64,000 nt of DNA from positions 1 through 64,000 of the forward strand of contig NZ_JFCH01000025.1 in the NCBI RefSeq assembly GCF_000738175.1. The letters are read 5' to 3'. Each line of letters starts with the position of its first letter. Positions within the stretch are counted from its first letter, which is position 1. The position numbers were made by a program, and so were the translations under genes. The stretch is from Corynebacterium jeikeium. GTDB taxonomy: Bacteria; Actinomycetota; Actinomycetes; Mycobacteriales; Mycobacteriaceae. The notes under the pieces are model-generated. The model did no database searches and was not told the DNA's origin. It saw only the letters and a list, made by a program, of their open reading frames with translations. Positions 52,943-61,906 of this stretch are shown one piece after another.

Positions 52943-54898
52943 CTAACGGATCTCCACCTTGTCCTTACACGGGTAGTACACGGGCACCCCGTTGGGCATA
53001 AAGCTGGGCCTGCCGTGCGGTTTCCCGCACTGCGTCACGATCACCGCCACCTGTTGTGTTCCCCCTTTCTCCGCCACGGCTGCGTCGATCGCTTGTAGCT
53101 GCCGCATCGCCTGATCGTCGTCGCGAACTTGAAACACTGCCTTGCCGTCTAGGTCCACTGGCCCTGTCTTGATTGCTGCGGATACGTGTGGTTTTTCTAG
53201 TTTTATGACGCCCCCTCGTCCCCATACCCCCAGCATCAGCATCCCGCACACAAGCGTGGCCCAGCCCCACCGGAGTGTGCGCCAGTAGCGGGCGTAGCGG
53301 ACGCTCGCCAGCACTACAGCCAACAGGGCGCTGGCGATGCCCGCCCATGCCCATCCGCCTGGGGTGGCAAGCATGGGCGCGCCAGACCCCGTGCGGGCCA
53401 CCTGCAGTACCCATGCCGCACACGGCACTGCTGGGGCGACGATGATCTTGGCCAGCAACATCGTCACCGGTGGGTAGATCGCCGCCAACAGTGCTGCCCC
53501 GAGCCCAAGAACGGTGATCACTGGAACCACCGCAGTCACCGCCAGGTTGCAGATCACCGCGACCAGGGAGACTTTCCCCGTCATGTGGACGATGATCGGG
53601 ATGGTCACCAGATCCGCTGCGATCGCCACGAGGACCATGCGCACCACCATCGCCTGCAGCTGGGTGGGTCGCTCGTGCACGGGCAGCCAGGGAATCAGCG
53701 GCATCCTAGCCAGCACGGCTTTTGACCACCAAGGCAGCACCACCACGATGCCCGCCGTTGCCGCCACAGAGAGCACGAAGGCGTAGCTTATGGCCATGCC
53801 TGGGGAAAGCACCATCAGGACAATGATGGCCGCACTCAGGGAGGCGATGATGTCCGTCCAGCGCGCCGAGGCCACCGCCACCAGCCCGACGCTGCCCATG
53901 ATCGCCGCTCGCAGCACACTGGGTTCCGGGCCGACCAGCAGCACGAAGGCCACCAGAGCGCCGGCTGCCACCAGCAGCCTGGTGAGGCGCCCCGCCCGGC
54001 AGGCCGTGGCCAGCACCAATGCGGTTCCGGTGACTACCGCGACATTGGATCCAGAAACCGCGCTGAGGTGGCTTAGCCCAGTGACGGTGAACTGATTGCG
54101 CAGAGTGGAGTCCTGCATGCTGACGTCCCCCAACACCATGCCGGGCAGGATCTTCCCGGCTTCCCACGGCAGGTCAGCGCACAGCGCGTGGAAGCCTTCA
54201 CGCAGCCAGGCGGTGACGGCCCATATACCTTCCGGCTCGGTGATGTTCTCCGGCGCGCGGGTGGCGGACAGGGTGACCGGAACCATCTCCGCCCCGCGGG
54301 ATGGGCGCAAGGTGGCGGCAATGTCGAAGCTCATGCCGGGTCGTAGAGCCGTGAAGTCGCCGGCGCCCACTGTGCCTCCGTCTGCAGCTCCGGCTCCAGC
54401 TTCTGCCCCGGCCAAATCGGGGCGTAGAAAAAGCGGCACCTCCCCCAGGCTGTCGACGTCCACGGGAACCAACACCGTGCCCTCCGCGACTTGTTTCGGC
54501 AGGCCCGCCACCGTTACCCGCTGCTGCACACCGCCTGCTTGAGTGGAGAGGTCTTGCAGTAGCGGCTGGGCGTCAATAAGAAAGATCCGCCACCACGTGC
54601 CCAGACCCACCGCGCTGGCGACAGCTCCAACAGTCGCAACGCTGCGCGCGAGAAGGCGGCACCACGGGGCTCCGTAACTGCGGCGGGCGTGCCACCACCA
54701 CGCGGCGCTGGCGAGCGTGATGAGTCCTCCTCCGACAAGCGGCCAAACGCTACGGGTGAGGATGATCGCGGCGGCGATGAGCCAACACCCGAGCGCGACG
54801 GGGACAAGCCGCAGATCAACACCGCGGGCTTGGGTGACGGCTTCCGGACTGAACGGCTCCGGCGCGCCCAACGCCAGCGAGCTAGATTGTGACGGCAT
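52943..54898 (-). CDS. comEC: ComEC/Rec2-like DNA-uptake channel
   Basis: The product of about 651 residues has an N-terminal membrane pair, an OB-like outer domain (about 90-220) and a competence domain of about ten segments ('HLSAVSGSNVAVVTGTALV', the classic 'LSAVSGSNV' block). The C-terminus ends after a short extracytoplasmic part and lacks the full beta-lactamase domain of longer ComEC, as in many actinobacteria. Start ATG 54898 overlaps comEA by 17 bp; GTG 54940 is the alternative. An Ala/Gly insert ('AGAEAGAGAADGGTVGAG') lies near residue 190. Competence is not proven in this genus. Confidence 0.87.
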   Translation of the reverse strand: MPSQSSSLALGAPEPFSPEAVTQARGVDLRLVPVALGCWLIAAAIILTRSVWPLVGGGLITLASAAWWWHARRSYGAPWCRLLARSVATVGAVASAVGLGTWWRIFLIDAQPLLQDLSTQAGGVQQRVTVAGLPKQVAEGTVLVPVDVDSLGEVPLFLRPDLAGAEAGAGAADGGTVGAGDFTALRPGMSFDIAATLRPSRGAEMVPVTLSATRAPENITEPEGIWAVTAWLREGFHALCADLPWEAGKILPGMVLGDVSMQDSTLRNQFTVTGLSHLSAVSGSNVAVVTGTALVLATACRAGRLTRLLVAAGALVAFVLLVGPEPSVLRAAIMGSVGLVAVASARWTDIIASLSAAIIVLMVLSPGMAISYAFVLSVAATAGIVVVLPWWSKAVLARMPLIPWLPVHERPTQLQAMVVRMVLVAIAADLVTIPIIVHMTGKVSLVAVICNLAVTAVVPVITVLGLGAALLAAIYPPVTMLLAKIIVAPAVPCAAWVLQVARTGSGAPMLATPGGWAWAGIASALLAVVLASVRYARYWRTLRWGWATLVCGMLMLGVWGRGGVIKLEKPHVSAAIKTGPVDLDGKAVFQVRDDDQAMRQLQAIDAAVAEKGGTQQVAVIVTQCGKPHGRPSFMPNGVPVYYPCKDKVEIR

Positions 54899-55778
54899 CG
54901 CGCATCGCTTCGAACTTCGCCGGGCCGATGCCTCGGACATCCAGGAGCTGCTCGATACTGGTGAAGGGGCCGTTGGATTCTCGCCAAGCGATGATGGCTT
55001 CGGCGGTGGCTGGGCCGATGCCGCTGATGGTCTCCAGCTGCGCGGCGTCGGCGGTGTTGAGGTTCACTTTGCCGTCTGCGCCGTCTGCGCCGTCGGGCTT
55101 ACCTCCGTTCGTTGCTGACCCGCTGCCTGTCCCACCAGGTTTCGTCCCGTCCGCACCTGCGCCTCCGGCTCCACCCGGCGCGGCTTGCGTTCCCCCGGCG
55201 TAGACCACGCGCGAGCCACGATCATCCACCACGATCTGCATGCCATCGCTGACCGGCTCCGCCAGATTGATGCCCAGCACGACCGCCTTAGGCAAACCGC
55301 CACCTGCGGCTTCTATGGCCTCGCCCACCCGGGTGCTCGCCTGCACCCGAAGCAGCCCTGGGTGATGCACCATACCCTGCACACTCACCACTACTTCCTG
55401 GTTATCGTCCTGCTCGTTAGCCTGGCCATCGTCCCCCGCTTTGGCTTCCCCCGTGCCAGTTGCCGCCGCTACGCCACCGCCACCTGCTTCTGCGGTTCCA
55501 CCGCGTATCCCAGGCGCGTTAGTGCTCGCCAGCATGTCGGCGCCGCCCGCTCCCACCCCATCGTCCGGGTCTTGCCGTTGGCACGCGAAGAACGTGACGC
55601 TGATGAGGACAGCCACGACCACCGTGACGATAAGCCCCCTGGATGCCGTGCTGCCTATGACCGTGTGCGTGTCTAGGTCAACGTTGGCGAGCTCATGCTC
55701 CGGCATGGGCTGGGCTAAAGCCTCGGCGCGGGCGCGGACCTTGTCAGCAGAACTCTGCCTCATACGTCGTGTGGACAT
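54882..55778 (-). CDS. comEA: ComEA-like DNA-binding protein (SLBB plus helix-hairpin-helix)
   Basis: The 298-residue protein has a cytosolic start, one membrane segment (about residues 47-67), an SLBB-like domain (about 127-195, 'VVVSVQGMVHHPGLLRV'), a Gly-rich linker with nine-base repeats (DGADGADGK), and a C-terminal double helix-hairpin-helix ('VNLNTADAAQLETISGIGPATAEAI', 'FTSIEQLLDVRGIGPAKFEAM') that binds DNA. It overlaps comEC by 17 bp. Two DnaA-box-like sites are upstream at 55853-55879. Confidence 0.9.
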   Translation of the reverse strand: MSTRRMRQSSADKVRARAEALAQPMPEHELANVDLDTHTVIGSTASRGLIVTVVVAVLISVTFFACQRQDPDDGVGAGGADMLASTNAPGIRGGTAEAGGGGVAAATGTGEAKAGDDGQANEQDDNQEVVVSVQGMVHHPGLLRVQASTRVGEAIEAAGGGLPKAVVLGINLAEPVSDGMQIVVDDRGSRVVYAGGTQAAPGGAGGAGADGTKPGGTGSGSATNGGKPDGADGADGKVNLNTADAAQLETISGIGPATAEAIIAWRESNGPFTSIEQLLDVRGIGPAKFEAMRDAVTI

Positions 55779-55852
55779 GCGCCGATCAGAACATGTCTAG
55801 CGGACTACTGACCGCCGGATACCACAGCTGGAAAGTCAAAACTCCAGGAAGC

Positions 55853-55879
55853 TGTGGAAAACCCCTCCCCTGTGGATAA
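55853..55879. promoter_or_regulatory. Paired DnaA-box-like sites upstream of comEA
   Basis: TGTGGAAAA (55853-55861, complement TTTTCCACA) and TGTGGATAA (55871-55879, complement TTATCCACA, the perfect DnaA box) lie in the same direction 18 bp apart, in the 136-bp gap between degV and comEA. No other such pair was seen. Confidence 0.5.
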
Positions 55880-55914
55880 CCGGCGAGTAGAAGCTCCCTG
55901 TAGCCCCTCCTGAG

Positions 55915-56955
55915 TTACTCGGTGTCGCTGCTCTCTGCGCCGTTATCCTCGGCCTTCTCGCCGTTCGCCCCGGATGTTTCGGGTGCATCGGGCGCCTCTG
56001 CAGTCTCGGCGGACTTATCCGCCGCTGCTTCGGTCGCCTCGGCGTTCTCCGCCGTACCTCGCAGCGTCGCCGCCACACCCAGTGCCCCCTGCCCCACGTG
56101 CAGCTGAAGGACCTCCGGAATGCTCACGATACTGACCTCTACCTGTGGCAAGGACTTCCACGTCTCTATTCGAACCTGCCTGCGCAGCGAGTGCGGGCGC
56201 GGCTCCGGCGGCTCGGTTGGGGCCTCCAGCTGGTTCAGCTGCTCAATCATCTCCCCCAGCCGCGCAGATAGATCCACTGCCTGGTCCTCGGCATCACTGT
56301 GGTGCACGGCAATCTGCACGTCACGCGGGTTGCCCTTGCCCGCCACGGCCTCGTCGATCACCAGTCGGCGCACCAGATCCACCACGCGATCCATCGCCTT
56401 GACCTGGGTACGGGTCTTCGCCGCCAATGTCAGCTTGCCCTCGGTCACCTGCAGAATCGGCTTAATCGCCAGCGTAGAGGTCAGCAGCGCCTGCCCCACC
56501 GACAGGCGCCCGCCCTTGCGCAGCACGTCCAGCTGGTGGACGTACAGCCACAGGGAGGAGTTCTTCAGTGACTCCTCGGCCACCGCCACCACGGTGTCCA
56601 GGTCCGCTCCGTCGCGCGCGGCCTCGGCGGCGCTCAGCGCGGCAAAGCCCAGCACCATGCCGATGCTCTTGGTATCCAGAACCTTCACCTGGCCGTCGAA
56701 CACTCCCGCCGCCACGCACGCATTCGCATACGTTGCGGACAGCTGCTTGGAAAGGTGCAGCGCCAGCACGCCAGCATCCCCGCCGCGCTCCATCAGGCGG
56801 GCGTAGCTCGCGGTCAGCTCCAGGCTGCTCAGGCTCGAGGTCGTCTGTTCTTCCCCTTCACCCTCCACGTGCAAGTCCAGCACAGTGATGCCGGCCTTCT
56901 CCGCAACCTCCTTCGTCAGGCAGCAGGAGGAATCGGTGACGATCTGGACAGTCAC
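55915..56955 (-). CDS. DegV-family fatty-acid-binding protein
   Basis: The 346-residue protein has the DegV start 'VQIVTDSSCCLTKEVAEKAGITVLDL' and the 'LSKQLSATYANACVAAG', 'LDTKSIGMVLGFAAL' and 'RKGGRLSVGQALLTSTLAIKPIL' blocks. DegV/FakB proteins hold a fatty acid for FakA kinase. A C-terminal tail of about 40 residues is Ala/Glu-rich. It starts 3 bp after the phosphatase stop. Confidence 0.9.
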   Translation of the reverse strand: MTVQIVTDSSCCLTKEVAEKAGITVLDLHVEGEGEEQTTSSLSSLELTASYARLMERGGDAGVLALHLSKQLSATYANACVAAGVFDGQVKVLDTKSIGMVLGFAALSAAEAARDGADLDTVVAVAEESLKNSSLWLYVHQLDVLRKGGRLSVGQALLTSTLAIKPILQVTEGKLTLAAKTRTQVKAMDRVVDLVRRLVIDEAVAGKGNPRDVQIAVHHSDAEDQAVDLSARLGEMIEQLNQLEAPTEPPEPRPHSLRRQVRIETWKSLPQVEVSIVSIPEVLQLHVGQGALGVAATLRGTAENAEATEAAADKSAETAEAPDAPETSGANGEKAEDNGAESSDTE

Positions 56956-56958
56956 TAC

Positions 56959-57768
56959 CTACCTACCTTCGCTGGGGTTGTGCGGGTTGGAGCGGGTGGC
57001 GTCATTACCAAAAGAGCTAGGGGCAGCACCTGGAAGGGCACCCTCGTCCGGGCTTGCGTCGGTGGCCACGCCCAAGTTCCAGCCCTCCAGGTGCCACTGC
57101 GGCAGCTTCCACCAGTCGGCGCGGCTGGAAGGCACCAGCGGCACCGTGCTTCCGTCGACGGCCACCGGAGTGGTGCCCGTCGCCTCGCCAGTAAAACGTG
57201 GGCGTGCCAACAGTTGCGACCAGCAGGCATTGCCCAGGCCGGTGAACACCGGGTAGTAGCGCACCGGAAGGTCCAGCAGGCGGGCGGTAAGCGCACCGAT
57301 CGTGCCACCGTGGGCGACGATCATCACGTCGCCGTCGTCGAAGATATCGGTAGCCATGATCTCCTCGATCACGGCGTAGGCGCGCTCGGCGACCTCCAGG
57401 CGCGTCTCGCCACCCGGAGGAGCCCACTGGGGATCGTGGCGCCAATACGCTCGCTGGCCTGGGAAATCGCGGTCTACCTCTTCGCGCGAGGCCCCCTGCC
57501 ACTGCCCCAGGTCCGTCTCCCGCAGGCGGGTATCGGTGGTCACCTCACAGCCGAAGGGCTCGGCCAGGATCAGCGCCGTATCGTAGGCACGCTTAAGGTC
57601 GCTGGCGATCACCCGCGCGATGCGCTTATCCCCCAGCATCTGCGCGGTGACCTTGGCCTGCTGCACACCCACCGGGGACAGGTCAGTATCCAGCTGTCCC
57701 TGCATACGCCCCGTGGCGTTGTACTCCGTCTGTCCGTGACGGACCAAAAAGACCCTGCGCTCGCCCAT
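56959..57768 (-). CDS. Histidine phosphatase, probably glucosyl-3-phosphoglycerate phosphatase
   Basis: The 269-residue phosphatase has the RHG motif ('FLVRHGQTEYNATGRMQGQ') and the second catalytic His in 'VIVAHGGTIGALTARLL'. The order nadD-rsfS-phosphatase is that of M. tuberculosis Rv2421c-Rv2419c, where the last is GpgP of methylglucose lipopolysaccharide synthesis; the same role is inferred. The C-terminal 60 residues are lineage-specific. It follows rsfS by 19 bp. Confidence 0.82.
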   Translation of the reverse strand: MGERRVFLVRHGQTEYNATGRMQGQLDTDLSPVGVQQAKVTAQMLGDKRIARVIASDLKRAYDTALILAEPFGCEVTTDTRLRETDLGQWQGASREEVDRDFPGQRAYWRHDPQWAPPGGETRLEVAERAYAVIEEIMATDIFDDGDVMIVAHGGTIGALTARLLDLPVRYYPVFTGLGNACWSQLLARPRFTGEATGTTPVAVDGSTVPLVPSSRADWWKLPQWHLEGWNLGVATDASPDEGALPGAAPSSFGNDATRSNPHNPSEGR

Positions 57769-57787
57769 GGTGAAGACTTATCAGCTT

Positions 57788-58261
57788 TTACAGCTCGTCG
57801 GCGTCCGGGGCAGGGCCGGCCAGCGGCAGGTCGTCGATGCTGGTGGCTTCCAGAACATCTACCTCTGCATCGGCGGCCCAGTTACTTCCACGGTCTACCT
57901 GCTCCACGCCCTCGACCTCGATCTGCGGGGCATCGCGCCACAGGCGGTCTAGCGCGTAGAACTCGCGCTCTTCCTTACGCTGCACGTGCACCACAACACT
58001 GCCGTAATCCAGCAGCACCCAGTGGCCCTCACCGCGGCCCTCGCGGCGGGTTGGCTTGGGCCCGTCCTGGCCCACCTCGTACTCCACCTCGTCGACGATG
58101 GAGTTCACCATGCGCTCGTTATCTCCGCTGACGATGACGAACACGTCCGTAATGGCCAAACGGTCCGAGACATCGAGGACCAGGATGTCCTCCCCCAGCT
58201 TCTCGGCCGCTGCGCGTGCCGCCACTCCGGCGAGCGCGATCGAATCTGCAGTAGCAGTCAA
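57788..58261 (-). CDS. rsfS: Ribosomal silencing factor RsfS
   Basis: The 157-residue protein binds uL14 and blocks subunit joining in starvation. The RsfS core is visible: 'DILVLDVSDRLAITDVFVIVSGDNERMVNSIVDEVE', 'GHWVLLDYGSVVVHVQRKEEREFYALDRLW'. It has an acidic tail of about 30 residues. It lies between nadD and the phosphatase. Confidence 0.94.
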   Translation of the reverse strand: MTATADSIALAGVAARAAAEKLGEDILVLDVSDRLAITDVFVIVSGDNERMVNSIVDEVEYEVGQDGPKPTRREGRGEGHWVLLDYGSVVVHVQRKEEREFYALDRLWRDAPQIEVEGVEQVDRGSNWAADAEVDVLEATSIDDLPLAGPAPDADEL

Positions 58262-58317
58262 AAAATTTCAGCCCTTCATAATTGGTTTAAAACACATCCA
58301 GTTTAGCAACCCGCCAG

Positions 58318-58956
58318 CTATTCGCTGGGAACGTACATGCCGTGCTTGGCGATGTACTGCACCACGCCATCGGGCACCAGGTACCACACGGGTCGGCCAT
58401 TCGTCGCCCTCTCGCGCACGTCGGTGGAACTGATGGCCATGGCGGGAATCTCCACCAAGGACAGGCGCCCGGCGGCGACTTCCTGCGATAGCGGATCGTC
58501 GCTGCCCTCGTCACCCTTCGGCAGTTCATAGCCGGGGCGGGTAACACCCACGAAGTGCGCCAGGTCGAAGATCTTCTCCCAATCCCGCCAGGTCACGATC
58601 TTCTGCAGTGCGTCGGCGCCGGTAATGAAGAACAGCTCGGCCTCTGGGTACTGGGTGCGAATGTCCGCCAGGGTGTCCACGGTGTACGTATCCCCGCCGC
58701 GGTCAATATCCACCCGGGAGACCAAGAAACGGGGGTTCGAGGCTGTGGCGACGACCGTCATCAGGTAGCGGTCCTCCGCCGCAGAAACCTGCTTGTGCTT
58801 TTTCTGCCATGGCTGGCCGGTGGGCACGTAGATCACCACATCCAGGTCGAACAGGTCCGCGACCTCACTGCCGGCCACCAGGTGCCCGTTGTGGATGGGG
58901 TCGAACGTGCCGCCCATGATGCCAACCCGGGTGGGCTGTGTGGTGGTGTTCTGCAC
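58318..58956 (-). CDS. nadD: Nicotinate-nucleotide adenylyltransferase
   Basis: The 212-residue enzyme makes deamido-NAD from nicotinate mononucleotide. It has '[16 protein letters not shown]' (nucleotidyl-transferase HxGH-like) and '[14 protein letters not shown]' (ISSTxxR) motifs. The longer frame has no SD; ATG 58956 is preferred. It begins the rsfS unit. Confidence 0.95.
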   Translation of the reverse strand: MQNTTTQPTRVGIMGGTFDPIHNGHLVAGSEVADLFDLDVVIYVPTGQPWQKKHKQVSAAEDRYLMTVVATASNPRFLVSRVDIDRGGDTYTVDTLADIRTQYPEAELFFITGADALQKIVTWRDWEKIFDLAHFVGVTRPGYELPKGDEGSDDPLSQEVAAGRLSLVEIPAMAISSTDVRERATNGRPVWYLVPDGVVQYIAKHGMYVPSE

Positions 58957-59091
58957 TGTTGATTCTGCCTTTTCTTTCTCCGGGCCGTCTGCGGTCTTTA
59001 TATTGACTGCCGGAAGATTCTAGTCTGGGGATGTGTGGGCGTTCGATCGCCCAAATTATAGGTGAAACAGCAGGGAGTGTCCGATCTAGCG

Positions 59092-59934
59092 ATGAGTACA
59101 AACGCGTGGGTTCCAAACCAGCACGGCGCATGGGCGATGCTCATTCTGCCAATCACCACAGGTCTGATCACCGCCGCCGTTATCGCTCCGTCCTACGGCA
59201 ATCCGGTGCAGTGGTTGGCATTGACTTTTATGCCTCTGGCCTGGGTATTCGGCTACTTCACCTTCTTCGCTTTCGGCCTGTGGTTCAAGACCCGCGCCCC
59301 TGCCCGCCGTCGCGCATACCTCTGGCCTACGTTGACCTACGGTGCGCTCACAGCCATTTTCACCGTGATTGTGTTGTATCTGCAGCCCCGATTGCTGTGG
59401 TGGTGCGTGCCGTTCGTACCGCTGATTGCGGTAGCTCTGATGGAGGTCTTCAGGAGGCGCCCCCGCAGCCTCATCTCCGGTATCTCCACCACGGTGGCAA
59501 GCGCCCTAATGTACATCGTCGCTGTTTCGGCCAGCGGTTTTTCGATTCTGCCGTGGTTCTTCAGCGAGGCGCCCGTCGCAATTTGGGTAACCACCCTCGT
59601 CATCGGCTTGTACTTCACGGGCACGATTTTCTATGTGAAGACGATCATCCGCGAGCGGGATAATGCCCCCTTCGAGCGGGTTTCGCTGCGCTATCACCGC
59701 ATCGCTTTGTTGATCACGCTCATCACCTCGATCGCGGCCGTTATCGACGGTGGCTATACCGCCAGCGGCCCACTGATGATCCTGGTGATGGCAGCCGCTG
59801 CCCTGCGCGCCAAAATGATCCCACCGATCGCCAAGGCAAACCCACGCGAGTGGACGCCCAAGAAGGTCGGCATGTGGGAAATACCGATGTGTCTGGTACT
59901 GGCGCTGGGTGCGAGCCTTACGCTCGTGGTGTAG
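59092..59934 (+). CDS. YwiC-like family membrane protein
   Basis: The protein of about 280 residues has eight or so hydrophobic segments and the YwiC-like opening 'NQHGAWAMLILP' with 'YVKTIIRERDNAPFERVS' in the middle. YwiC-like proteins occur near nitrate respiration genes in other bacteria; the function is unknown. Two starts are possible: ATG 59092 or GTG 59062. It converges on proA; the intervening 58 bp include a weak hairpin and a TTATGACGCC word. Confidence 0.85.
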   Translation: MSTNAWVPNQHGAWAMLILPITTGLITAAVIAPSYGNPVQWLALTFMPLAWVFGYFTFFAFGLWFKTRAPARRRAYLWPTLTYGALTAIFTVIVLYLQPRLLWWCVPFVPLIAVALMEVFRRRPRSLISGISTTVASALMYIVAVSASGFSILPWFFSEAPVAIWVTTLVIGLYFTGTIFYVKTIIRERDNAPFERVSLRYHRIALLITLITSIAAVIDGGYTASGPLMILVMAAAALRAKMIPPIAKANPREWTPKKVGMWEIPMCLVLALGASLTLVV

Positions 59935-59992
59935 CTGTTCTTTCTTTATGACGCCCACTTTTCAACTGGCAAAGTGAGCGCCATCGCCACAC

Positions 59993-61297
59993 TTAGGGGC
60001 GAACCTGGCCTTCGCCGTTGATAACCCACTTGGTGCTCGTCAGCTCCGGCAGCCCCATCGGGCCGCGGGCGTGCAGCTTCTGGGTGGAGATACCGATCTC
60101 CGCGCCGAAGCCGAACATTTCTCCGTCTGTCCACGCGGTAGAGGTGTTGATGGAGACAGCAGCTGCGTCGACGTACTGCTCGAAGTAGCTGGTGGTCTTG
60201 TAGTCGCGGGCGGCAATACCCTCGGTGTGGCTGGTGCCATAACGGTTGATGTGGGCCACAGCCTCCTCCACGCCGTCGACGATGGCCACTGCAATGTCAA
60301 AGCTCAGGTACTCGTCGGTCCAGTCGGTTTCTTCCGCCTGGACGACGTCGTTGATCAGCGGATCCAGCTGCTTCTTCTCACCGTGCAGGGTCACACCGGC
60401 CTTCTGCAGTTCCTGTAGGACGTAGATTTTGTCCGGGTCCGGCAGGGCGGAATCCAGCAGTACAACCTCGGTGGCGTTGCAGACGGAGCAGCGGCGGGTC
60501 TTGCCGTTAATAACCAGCTTGGTGGCTTCCTCGATGTCCGCAGAGGAGTCGATGTAGAAGTGGCAGTTGCCCGTACCGGTCTCGATGGTGGGCACGGTAG
60601 CACCCAGCACCACTGCGTTGATCAGCCCAGCGCCACCGCGCGGGATAACCAGGTCTACTAGGCCACGGGCGGTAATCAGGTCCTGCACCGAGTCGTGAGT
60701 ATCGCACGGTAGCAACTGGACTAGCTCACGCGGCAGGTTGTGGCTTTCAGCAACATCCTGCAGGATCTGCACCAACTTCTCGTTCGTGTGGCGGGCGGAC
60801 TTGGAGCCGCGTAGCAGCGGCACGTTGCCGGACTTGATGGCCAGGCCGAAAGCATCGACCGTGACGTTGGGGCGGGCCTCGTAGACCATGCCCATCACAC
60901 CCAGCGGCACGCGCACCTGCTTCATGCGCAGGCCGTTGGGGCGGGTGTGTCCGCGTACGATTTCGCCCACCGGATCCGATAGCCCGATGACCTGGCGCAG
61001 ACCGCCGGCAATACCGGAAATTCGCTCGGTATCCAGGGCCAGGCGGTCCAGCAGGGAGTCGGCGAAGCCGCGCTCCTTGCCCGCGGCAATATCTTTTTCG
61101 TTGGCGGCGATGATGTCTGCCGCATTAGCCTCCAGCGCATCTGCCGCGTCAGCCAGCAGATCGTTCTTCTGCTGGGTGTTCAGCAGCAGCTGGGAACTGA
61201 CCTCCTTGGCCTTTTTAGCCTTGGCTAGAACCTCGTCGCGTTCTGCCTGACGTTCCGGGGAAAGGGCGTTCTCTTTAGCTTCGTTGGAGTTTGTCAT
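59993..61297 (-). CDS. proA: Glutamate-5-semialdehyde dehydrogenase (gamma-glutamyl phosphate reductase)
   Basis: The 434-residue enzyme carries out the second step of proline synthesis. It has the ALDH-like NADP region ('[27 protein letters not shown]'), and the catalytic Cys in '[16 protein letters not shown]' (first Cys likely). Upstream is a DoxX-like gene in the opposite direction, and a 16-bp repeat (61318-61333) identical to the proB end, which suggests it was originally directly after proB. Confidence 0.95.
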   Translation of the reverse strand: MTNSNEAKENALSPERQAERDEVLAKAKKAKEVSSQLLLNTQQKNDLLADAADALEANAADIIAANEKDIAAGKERGFADSLLDRLALDTERISGIAGGLRQVIGLSDPVGEIVRGHTRPNGLRMKQVRVPLGVMGMVYEARPNVTVDAFGLAIKSGNVPLLRGSKSARHTNEKLVQILQDVAESHNLPRELVQLLPCDTHDSVQDLITARGLVDLVIPRGGAGLINAVVLGATVPTIETGTGNCHFYIDSSADIEEATKLVINGKTRRCSVCNATEVVLLDSALPDPDKIYVLQELQKAGVTLHGEKKQLDPLINDVVQAEETDWTDEYLSFDIAVAIVDGVEEAVAHINRYGTSHTEGIAARDYKTTSYFEQYVDAAAVSINTSTAWTDGEMFGFGAEIGISTQKLHARGPMGLPELTSTKWVINGEGQVRP

Positions 61298-61463
61298 ACC
61301 AACCCATGCTAGCGAATTAGCCCCTAAGCTGCGGCACGTTGTTGGAAACCTGAATACAGCATCGGTTCCTTGAGGGTAGTGTGACTTAAAGCACCACTTC
61401 CCCGAAGTTGAAGCATATTTTCATGAACTGCTTTGTCTTCGACTTTCGCAGAAAGGAATCCGA

Positions 61464-61826
61464 ATGAGTGCCCTAGCAACAGGCGGCAGCTACCTTTTGG
61501 CTGCCGTTCTCGCCGGTGACGCATTGATCTCCGTCAAACCGCCTAAGTTCATACGCCGTTGCCTGGAGGGCGTTAAGTTTCCCGAAGATTGGTGGTGGAC
61601 GCTGATCGCGATCAAGTCTCTCGCAGCCACAGGACTGGTTTACGGTGCGGCTACCGGCAACGCCTCAGTCGCGACAACCGTCTCAGTAGGTGTACTGGGC
61701 TATTTCCTTTCCGCAATCATCGCTCACATTAAGGCGAACTTCCTCGGATCAGAATTCTGGATCAACTGCCTGGGAATGACGGCTCTTAGCGCAGGCGTCC
61801 TCTCCTTTAATGCGAAGTCCATGTAG
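61464..61826 (+). CDS. DoxX-like small membrane protein
   Basis: The 120-residue protein has four hydrophobic segments and a DoxX-like pattern ('LEGVKFPEDWWWTLIAIKSLAATGLVYGAA', 'VGVLGYFLSAIIAHIKANF'). GAAAGGAATCC precedes the ATG. It lies opposite to proB and proA within a repeat-bracketed insert, so it was probably acquired as a small module. A hairpin (61875-61898) downstream may end it. The role is unknown. Confidence 0.75.
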   Translation: MSALATGGSYLLAAVLAGDALISVKPPKFIRRCLEGVKFPEDWWWTLIAIKSLAATGLVYGAATGNASVATTVSVGVLGYFLSAIIAHIKANFLGSEFWINCLGMTALSAGVLSFNAKSM

Positions 61827-61874
61827 GGGCTTGCTTCACCACACAACGAAACCTCCGCATAGTTAACGTAGCTT

Positions 61875-61898
61875 GAGCCCTCCGGGAGACAAGGGCTC
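61875..61898. terminator. Weak hairpin between DoxX-like gene and proB
   Basis: GAGCCCT (61875-61881) pairs with AGGGCTC (61892-61898). No T-run follows in either direction, so its role is uncertain. Confidence 0.35.
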
Positions 61899-61906
61899 AC
61901 TCCCTA

